From Dipteris shenzhenensis (taxonomy: Eukaryota; Polypodiophyta; Polypodiopsida; Gleicheniales), in assembly GCA_047967505.1 (NCBI GenBank), contig CM106539.1: a stretch of DNA of 64,000 bases, one strand, 5' to 3'. Shown in pieces: positions 57,218-64,000 of the stretch. The notes beneath the pieces were generated by a model. The model saw nothing but the letters and a program-made list of their open reading frames with translations, did not search any database and was not told where the DNA came from. Both the position numbers and the translations under genes were made by a program. Each line of letters opens with the position of its first letter. Position 1 is the stretch's first letter.

Positions 57218-58260
57218 AAGGAGAGTACTTGGCAGAAGGAAGCTTGCCTCGAGGGCAGATCTGGCAGAGAATGGCCAGGTGACTGTCAAGGACAGAGCAG
57301 AGCAGATCTGCGCAGCATCTCCGTTAAGGAACGAACGCGCGATGACGTCAGCCACTGTACGGATCTGTACAGGCTGCTGCAGGGCAGTGTATGGAAGGGG
57401 TACGGGCAGGACATGGCGCCGGCAAAGGGCTGCAGCATGGCGCAGCATAGTGGGGGTCTATGGGCAGATGTACAGCCTGCAGCAGGGTCTACAGCAGCAA
57501 CAAAGGGCAGCCTAGCAGCAGCCCAAAAGGGCCTGGCTAGGGCCCTTTTATAGGGCTGGTTGGACCAGCCAACCAGGTCGGCCAGCAAGCAGACTGGTCG
57601 GGCAGTCTGGTCGGCCAGGATGAGGCTGGTTGGTCGGTTTTATGACAGCCCCTTGGGGGCCTATAAAAGGAGAGGCCTCAGACCTCATTTGATCATCCAG
57701 CCTAGCAGCTTTTGGAGGAGCAGAAAGGAGCAGCATATCCACCATCCTTGGGCCTCTACATAGGAAGTGGAGAGAGGTGTTGCGGCAGACTTAGCTCCAG
57801 GGAGAGGCTGAACCTAGACTGTCTTCTAGGGCAGAGGGTTGCTGAGATCATCATCTGGAGCAGCAGAGCCTCAGCAGACTGGAGCACAGATCAGTACCTA
57901 TAGGGCCTACATCCAGGAGGTGTATAGGAGGCTGAAGAGCTGCAGACAAGCTGAGTTAGGGCTGCACACCTCGGCTGACATCCAGGGCAGCAATGTGTAG
58001 AGATCAAGTTTGGACAGAGAGTCTACGGACGCTCGACAAGGAGCACGTGGGCTCGAGTCTAGAGATAGCCAGCAGATAGGAGAAGTACCTTGTGGTAAGA
58101 TTAGAGGACCACACCATTGGTGGGACTCTGGATCTATCTCTTTTGTATTGTGTCCATAGTTTTGGACGGAAATATATTATTTTGGTGGTTTCTCTATCTG
58201 GCTGGTTCATTGCCTATTGATGAGTCTGCACATCTATTTTATGCACATAAGTTAAGAAGT
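57218..58260 (+). other. LTR-like non-coding region with TATA box
   Basis: CAG- and GGTCGG-rich sequence leads to CCTATAAAAGG at 57660-57670, flanked by CCCCTTGGGGG and GAGAGGCCTCAGACCTC. A similar arrangement occurs at 63076-63087. Dense CTGGTTGG/GGCCAGC direct and inverted motifs lie just upstream. It looks like the promoter part (U3) of an LTR, but I could not delimit an LTR. Confidence 0.3.
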
Positions 58261-58302
58261 TTGTGATTCCACATCCCACACCACACTGTGTGAGCTCCTG
58301 GG

Positions 58303-58545
58303 CATTTGGTGGAATATGTGGAGGGAGTATATAAGTCCCCATCCACCCCCTACTATGCACTTTTTGATGTGACATCTAATCCTATCTACTCACCCTTTCT
58401 CCTTCCTGCCTACGCTCGCTCACTCTCTCTCTTCTCCCTACTCCCTCTCAATCTCTCCCCTCTTTCCTACCTCATTCTCTCTCTCCTACCCCTTCTCCTC
58501 CCTTCTTCCCCTATCTCTCTCCCCTTTTGCTAGTCTATGGCCCTT
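58303..58545 (+). repeat. CT-rich repeat, inverted relative to 60615-60760
   Basis: The string TGTGGAGGGAGTATATAAGTCC, then TTGATGTGACATCTAATCCTAT-CTAC and a CTCTCTCTCCT-rich tail. The reverse complement of 60620-60760 has the same order (GTGGAGAATTACTCTATAAGTCC, GATGTGGCATCTAATCCTTTCCTACTC and a CTCTCTC tail). A third partial copy of the tail lies at 60310-60410. Confidence 0.6.
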
Positions 58546-58549
58546 TCTC

Positions 58550-59250
58550 CAAATCTGCCCCTACCCCCTTTTCTACATTCTCTCAAGGATCACCTTTGTG
58601 CTAGAGGTCAGGCAAACCTCGAACCATTGATAAGAGTATGTGTCCCATACCACCTCCCCATCTGTGCGTGGATGTGATTAGGGATTCATAAGCCTAGACA
58701 GGTTCCATCCTAGCTAGGTATTCTCAAGAGACCCCACTCCCAAGAATGCCTAGAATGAGCTAAGGATCACGTTTATATAGTCATAGGGTGTCTTAGGTGT
58801 CTCAACGCTAAGACTATCCTAATTGTACCAAAGGTGCATCATGTTCTGACTAGCCTAGGGTTTGAATTACATGAGACTAGGTTAACATGATAGTCACGTT
58901 ATGTTTAGACGTTCGTCATGGCTGAGTTTTCCCTTCACCTCCGGAGTGCCGACAAAAACTGAGTACGAAGAGTTTGTATAAACGGATGCTTAAGTATGTG
59001 TGGGTGTGTGGATTTGTATGTGTAAGAGCATATTTTTGTACTATGGTCTACACCTACTGTTGGGCGCTGATGATGTTAGTGGGGATGTCATAGTAGCTAG
59101 TCCTTGCTATGGGTGATGGAGTTAATGGTTTTCAATCTTATGAGTGACTATCGTGAGATTGAAACTGCATTATGTTGTGTATTTAGAGGATGAGTTTGGG
59201 AATGTTCTTTGATTTATGTAGGTATATTATGTTTAGACGTGGATATAACA
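58550..59250. other. No gene recognised
   Basis: A sequence of mixed composition, without an ORF of note, between the CT-rich repeat and the gypsy chromodomain remnant. It could be LTR of that element. Confidence 0.35.
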
Positions 59251-59257
59251 TTCTCCC

Positions 59258-59650
59258 TTATTTAGACAAGGACTGAGACATAAACTTTGGGAATTGGTGT
59301 TGAAGAGAGTCAATGCTTTGCCAAGTACCATTCTCTTCTGATTGATCTTTCCACTTTACCTTCTTCTTTGGAACAACCCTATTCGTGAGTTGTCTATCCC
59401 TATAATCCAAAAGATATTCCGGCTCATAGGGCACATGAATGGTTAGATATTTGAGTCGTGCAAGGTCATCCTTAGAGACACACAATTTCTCATTTAGTCT
59501 ATTGACATGAAAGAGTGGCTATACCTGAATTCCATCAGGTAAAATGCAACTTGTAAGGCACGTCGTCGATCTTTTTAAGGATCAAGAAAGGACCACAAAA
59601 TCGTGAAGATATTTTATAGACCTGAACTAAGCATTACTTGAGAATCTTTA
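59258..59650 (-). pseudogene. Gypsy (chromovirus) integrase C-terminus and chromodomain
   Basis: On the minus strand the order is YKISSRFCGPFLILKKIDDV (the GPF/Y domain), then IQV, a stop and PLFHVNRLNEKL (the HPVFHVSxLK block), then EPEYLLDYRDRQLTNRVVPK, KVKWKDQSEENGTWQSIDSL and QHQFPKFM. The last part matches the retroelement chromodomain (EPEkIldrR, VKVLWk, ATWE-x-xxL, FP). The stop is at 59258-59260. A (CT)n tract and a LINE fragment interrupt the upstream part. Chromodomains guide integration towards modified chromatin. Confidence 0.82.
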
Positions 59651-59775
59651 GAGATCTCAAGTAAACCCATTGGCCCTTTGAGAGAATGCAGATAGAAGGC
59701 ATGTAATGCATCCAAGTTGGCAGAGAGACACAATTTTTGAAAAGACAGCTGTTTTGAAGCAGGCCTTCCTATGTG

Positions 59776-59779
<4 letters not shown>

Positions 59780-59811
<32 letters not shown>
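59780..59811. repeat. (TC)n microsatellite
   Basis: 32 bp of TC between the gypsy and LINE fragments. Confidence 0.95.
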
Positions 59812-59814
<3 letters not shown>

Positions 59815-59829
59815 AATTTATACAGGAAG

Positions 59830-60172
59830 GGAGACAACAACGCAGAAGTACATATGTACACCTATAGCAGTGCATAAACGGAGGGCTTTAGCCTCACATC
59901 GCACCCGATCACACCAGCTGCAAATAGAAACAGGGGGATGGAAAAAGATGCCAAGGGAGAGTAGAATATGCCAACTATGTGATCAAGGTATGGTTGAAAC
60001 AGAAGAACACATGGTAATGATATGCCCTCACTATGCACACATTAGGGAAGAGTTCAATCACCTCCTTGAGGGACATAACAAACTGGCTGATTTGCTGCAT
60101 AAAGGGTCACCTTCAGCTTTAGGAACATTTGTGTATAAGCTCTTCAAGCATAGGAATCCACCTGAATCCTAG
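59830..60172 (+). pseudogene. LINE ORF2 C-terminal fragment with zinc-finger-like motif
   Basis: The open frame reads RRALASHRTRSHQLQIETGG, PRESRICQLCDQGMVETEEH and MVMICPHYAHIREEFNHLL. This has the order of the tail of non-LTR reverse transcriptases: a basic (L/R)-x-R(T/S)GSH-x-LxIE segment, then C-x2-C, E-x-E-x-H and C(P). The RT domain is not present upstream, where the microsatellite and gypsy sequence lie, so it is 5' truncated, as is usual for LINEs. The stop TAG is at 60170-60172. Confidence 0.75.
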
Positions 60173-60614
60173 AAGGTGGTTTCTCTTTCCACCCTCCCAT
60201 CTTCGGGAGGAGCTTTCATGTACTTGTGATATTGTATTGCTCAGGTCCCATAGGCCGGTTTTGGTCTTCAGAGGACGATAATATATTCTTCTTCTTCTTC
60301 TTCTTCTCTCTCTCTCTCCTCTATACCCATTTCTTCAGCTCTTCCCCTAACTCTCTCTCCCTTCCGCTCATTCTACCCCTTTCTCTAAATCTGCCCCTAC
60401 TTCTTTTCTACATCAGTATCAGTAGTACCTTCCTAGGGCCGTGTGCTTTCTTCTCAGTCCCATTGCTCTGAATTGAGAGTGACAACATGGTAGGTGTAGA
60501 TCTTCTGCTAAACGAGAGGACTGACTTAGCTACCTTGGTGCCTCTTTTGAGGCATTGTAGTGAAGTGAGGACAGATAGACAAGGATAACTTGCTCGCTAC
60601 AGCCTAATGAAACC

Positions 60615-60760
60615 TTACTTGGAGAGAGAGAGAGAGAGAGAGAGAGAAGCACGTAGGAGGAGGAAGGAGAGTAGGAAAGGATTAGATGCCACATCGAACA
60701 ATAAGTTCAAAGGGTTGGGAGGTGGACTTATAGAGTAATTCTCCACTGTATCTCTTTTTT
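60615..60760 (-). repeat. Inverted copy of the 58303 CT-rich repeat with (GA)n
   Basis: It includes (GA)n at 60621-60648 and, read on the minus strand, the same TATAAGTCC ... GATGTGGCATCTAATCC series as 58303-58400. Confidence 0.6.
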
Positions 60761-60832
60761 GCCCCTCTCTAGGTCTAAACATCCCCTGGCCAAGTTGGCC
60801 CAAACCCTCACTTACTTGGATCTTGGTCTTCA

Positions 60833-61560
60833 TTACAATCCATCCCTCCTCATGAATAAATTTGTCAGGTGATGGTCAGGCACCAACGCCCCTTTTTTGT
60901 AAAAAGGACATACTACATCATGCATGCAACTAGGGTGTGATATATTACTTTTCCTTGGGTGTTGTGGCACCTTATGTAGAAAAGGGGTAGAATGAGTAGT
61001 ACATATCGAAGCGTCATAGTGGCTCTCCGATGGGACATGAAAACGTCTCGTATGTGCATCTATTGAGCCGTCTCTCATTGTGGCGGGAGCATGGTCTCTA
61101 TGATCTCTTTATTTTGGTGGGCCATATCACGAGTGACATCTCGTCTCTGAGGGTCTCCTCCAACTAGAGCAGTGATGGGTTGTACCTCTATCGTGCGTGT
61201 CTGGTTAGTATCTGAAAATTGGGAGGTGGCTCTGCTGCTCCGTGCTGTCTCATTCTGCTGATTCATGCTGCCCTCATGTCGACTATCTCCTCCTCCTTTA
61301 CCCCATTGTGTTGTGGGGCTGACTCAAAGGCATAGAAGTCGGTGACATGTCGCTATGCTCGATCTGTCTCTTGTGGCAATGTCACCTCCTGTAGTTTGAT
61401 TTGCTGCAGGAAGGTCTCTCTGTGGCGTCGCATCTTCATCAAACAGAGGCCGATGGAGACCTGGTCATGGAAGTGGATCAGCTGGGAGAGTGACACAAAC
61501 CTGTGTTACTCTTGAAAGAGACAGTGGTACCTCCTCGGACCTCATAGTAGGTGGGGCAAG
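60833..61560 (-). pseudogene. Unassigned decayed minus-strand ORFs
   Basis: Protein-like pieces include RRHRETFLQQIKLQEVTLPQ (about 61410), HVTDFYAFESAPQHNGVKEE (about 61330) and PITALVGGDPQRRDVTRDMA (about 61150), in changing frames. They could be a gypsy gag region on the same strand as the chromodomain remnant, but no diagnostic motif is present. Confidence 0.25.
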
Positions 61561-61955
61561 TGCATAAGAAGTGCTCCTTTGTCTCCACCTCTAACAAGGC
61601 TTCGTGAACGAACAATCCAAATCCCATTATAAGCGCCAATTCAGGCTCAACTTGCTTGATGTTAGATCAATGTGAATAACCTACATATCCACTGCTCTCT
61701 AGGTGTGCCTATGGCTCTCCCTGCCTCGATCCTCAACTTATGGGATGAGATTTGCATCTGTCAGATGGCAATCCTTAGTGCGGGTGAGACCCATTTGTCC
61801 TCCAGATACTGGGGCCTGATAATCACTCCATCCTCTGACACTCAAGAATTGAGTACAGTAGAACTAGATCATGGTGGAAAACTCTCTCCCCTCCCCCTCT
61901 CCCCCCTCAAGTCCGTGATATGTAACCTGGAGTAGATCCAACTGTATGATACGGT

Positions 61956-62003
<48 letters not shown>

Positions 62004-62560
62004 AACGTCCATTGTACCTCCTTTTTGGCCCTCTCTAGGCCTAAATATCCCCTAGCCAAATCAGCCCTAACCCTCACTAACTTGGCCCAATCTTTGCCTT
62101 ATTACAAGAGGGAAAGGGAAGGGCGGGGCGGGGGGGGGGGGCGGTGCTGAGAGGCAGCTCGAATACGTGTCCTCTCGGAATAAATTCGACTCAACTCTAC
62201 CTAACATTTGAGACTTAAAAATAGACCAGAATATTGACAAATATGTGCTTAATATGAATAAGTGCCATAGCATCAGCCTTTTCCATGAAATTACATCTTG
62301 AAACCACAGTTGAAACGATTCAAGCTTGCTGCAACATTAAGCCTGTTCTTTAAGAGCTTTAAATGCCTTGTCATTCTTAAAACTGCATCGCAGAGATTCG
62401 CAAATGCTTTGCTGGTCGAAATCCTTCAATTAAGTGGATGAGAACTTAAGAAGATTGGAATTCAGTAGTAAAAGCTCTCTAGTAACCTTCCGGAATTGCC
62501 TAAATGAGGAGAAAGATAGAGAGAGTTGATTTTAGTGAGAGGAATTGATAGTTTAGAGAG
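61561..62560. other. No gene recognised; microsatellite and poly-G
   Basis: (TG)n-(GA)n lies at 61955-62000 and a GGGGCGGGGCGGGGGGGGGGG tract near 62122-62142. The rest has short frames only. The words GCCCTCTCTAGGCCTAAATATCCCC (62030-62054) are shared, inverted, with 60763-60787. Confidence 0.45.
61955..62000. repeat. (TG)n-(GA)n compound microsatellite
   Basis: About 15 bp of TG run directly into 30 bp of GA. Confidence 0.95.
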
Positions 62561-63180
62561 AAGGGCTGATGCACGTTCTTAAGGCTTTCCCCCAAATGAG
62601 GAGTGCGATGGGAGTTGACACCTACAGAATGTTAGGTGTAGATTGTGACCACATTCGCCAATGGCATACATACGGGATTGAGAGAGGCTGCCACATGAAG
62701 CTGCCATTTGGGCAGCAATTGCACGTCCTTCTTGACTTAGTTCTCAGGCAGCCACATGGGTCACCAAACCTACCTGAGTTTGTTGTTCTACAGGGCCTGG
62801 ACAAGGCAGGTATAGGTGCTTATAGAGGGCCAATTTATAGGCTGAACTGGTCAGCAGTACAGCAGCAAGTACAGGTTGGTTGGGGCAATTACTAGTCAGC
62901 AGTACAGTTCATTAAGTACAGACTGCAGTCGGCAGTCCTGCGGTTGGGTCAGGCAGACTACCACGTGGCAGAGTCAGCCAATGGCAAGATAATATGCTCA
63001 GACTGGGTTGGCCCAGTGTGTAGGTCTGATCAGCCGCAAGCAGCAGTTTGATCGGTCAGACTGGGGGCGCCCTGTCCCTATAAAAGGATCCCCTCAAGGG
63101 GGCATTCATCAGTTTAGCCATTGACTGATGTGGGGCCTTCCTATGTGCAGATCACCACCCAAGTAAAGAGCAGCAATGAA
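62560..63180 (+). other. LTR-like region with TATA box
   Basis: CTATAAAAGG at 63078-63087 lies between GGGGGCGCCCTG and CCCCTCAAGGGGGC. CAGCAGTACAG and GGTTGG-type repeats lie upstream, resembling 57218-57700. Open frames here have no domains. Confidence 0.3.
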
Positions 63181-63189
63181 GCCCATGAG

Positions 63190-63577
63190 CATATTTCCTA
63201 GCTGAGCAAGAAACAATCTACAGTGGCTACCTCATCATGTGAAGCTGAGTACAGGGCAGCTTTCACCAACAACAGTTGAATGTGTCTGGCTGCGACGTCT
63301 ATTTGCTGATCTTCATCTGTCATTGGAGGGTCCTTCTCCAATTCTCACTGATAGTCAGAGTGCCATTGCAGTGGCAAAGAATGCAGTGTTTCATGCTCGC
63401 ACGAAGCACATTGAGGTTCACTATCACTACGTCAGAGAGAAGTTGAATGCAGGAGAGATCAGTATGATCTTTGTGTCCACACATGACAATGTTGCAGATA
63501 TTTTCACCAAAGCACTACCACGTGAAAAGTTTGAGGCATTTCGCAGTGCCCTGAATTTATATCCGTTTGGTGATTAA
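63190..63577 (+). pseudogene. Ty1/Copia RNase H C-terminal fragment
   Basis: A stop in place of the usual Trp is followed by LSKKQSTVATSSCEAEYRAA (the SWxSKKQxTVxxSSxEAEY block). A frameshift near 63267-63275 leads to TVECVWLRRLFADL, ILTDSQSAIAVAKN, HARTKHIEVHYHYVREKL and VSTHDNVADIFTKALP, ending with the stop at 63575-63577. These are the last RNase H blocks of plant copia polyproteins. The reverse transcriptase and everything upstream are missing, although the 3' junction is intact. Confidence 0.92.
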
Positions 63578-63603
63578 TCAGCCTTGTACATGACATTGGC
63601 ACT

Positions 63604-63612
63604 GCAGGGGGG
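63604..63612 (+). other. Copia polypurine tract
   Basis: GCAGGGGGG directly precedes the LTR start TGTTAGAATT, the standard copia arrangement 27 bp after the pol stop codon. Confidence 0.9.
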
Positions 63613-64000
63613 TGTTAGAATTATAGATATAATTCAGCAGTGACCAATGTAATTTAATAAGCTAGTTAGGGGCAGTTTTTCCTCTTTAAGAGGTTTTCCC
63701 CCCTAACCGCAATTAGTCCACTAACTATGGTTAGTTACTACTAAGGTTTTGTCACTAGGACAAAATCTTATCTCTCACTCTTTTAGTTGTACTCTCACAC
63801 TCTTCTATTGCAACTAAGCTTTCAAGCTTTCAGCTCTCAGCTCACCCTCTTGCTCTCTCTCCCCCCCAAATCTTACATGGAACTCTTAGGTCTTTTGTAG
63901 ATTTAACCCTCACAACTTCCCTCTCTTTGGTGATTTCTCATCTTCTGTTGTACATAGATGTAGACTCTCTTTTAACTCTACTACAAAGAAAAAGATGTCA
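63613..64000 (+). repeat. Copia 3' LTR, running off the window
   Basis: It begins TGTTAGAATTATAG, a common copia LTR start, and shows the hairpin CCTCTTTAAGAGG (63680-63692) and a CT-rich R/U5-like part. No terminal CA plus target duplication can be fixed before the window ends. Confidence 0.85.

Noticed and set aside
57038-57553. Plus-strand 171-codon frame
   Set aside because: It spans the 111-bp tandem duplication and LTR-like sequence, shows no domain, and is open in other frames too.

Overview
This window is nuclear DNA of a land plant. It is AT-rich and gene-poor, full of decayed transposable elements and (GA)n/(CT)n microsatellites. The plant assignment rests on a complete NETWORKED (NET1-type) gene at 25271-31318 whose product carries the plant-specific NAB actin-binding domain, and on plant-type CACTA, copia, gypsy, Helitron and LINE remnants. 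I cannot name the species; the low gene density and divergent families would suit a large-genome vascular plant (fern, lycophyte or gymnosperm), but that is inference.

Layout. 1-860: 3' end of a CACTA transposon. 863-2459: Ty3/Gypsy pol with an internal deletion, followed by a probable LTR. 3900-7960: a CACTA element (about 4150-7761) nested in an older unassigned coding remnant; it has similar terminal inverted repeats, subterminal repeats at both ends, a minus-strand multi-exon TnpA-like gene and a plus-strand TNP2 C-terminus. 7760-14400: AT-rich sequence, a LINE tail, a minisatellite and microsatellites. 14460-16860: about 30 copies of a palindrome close to GATYGGTTTTRAAACCRATC, ending in a larger inverted repeat. 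17060-19345: a broken gene with a ParB/sulfiredoxin-like motif and the start of a DNA-methyltransferase-like domain, cut off by copia sequence. 19345-23500: copia fragment, decayed ORFs and repeats. 23680-31560: GC-rich promoter region and the NET gene, the only clearly functional gene. 31560-38340: mostly featureless. 38357-40030: decayed Helitron with Rep HUH and helicase Walker A motifs. 42440-44400: two decayed gypsy integrases on opposite strands. 45030-47701: a structurally complete LTR element that encodes only Gag. 49252-50120: a second decayed N6/N4-type DNA methyltransferase. 50735-51935: tandem duplication. 53466-53691: a first exon with plastid-transit-like composition and a consensus splice donor. 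55600-63612: CCHC gag/ORF1 remnant, gypsy chromodomain, LINE tail and copia RNase H; a copia LTR starts at 63613 and runs off the window.

The most interesting material is the pair of ParB-like/DNA-methyltransferase remnants, one of them beside a palindrome array whose motif also lies inside its intron. This could be an undescribed plant mobile-gene family built from prokaryote- or phage-type parts. Both copies are disrupted, so only homologues elsewhere could show function. The NET protein is expected to act at actin-membrane interfaces; nothing else here looks like a working pathway.
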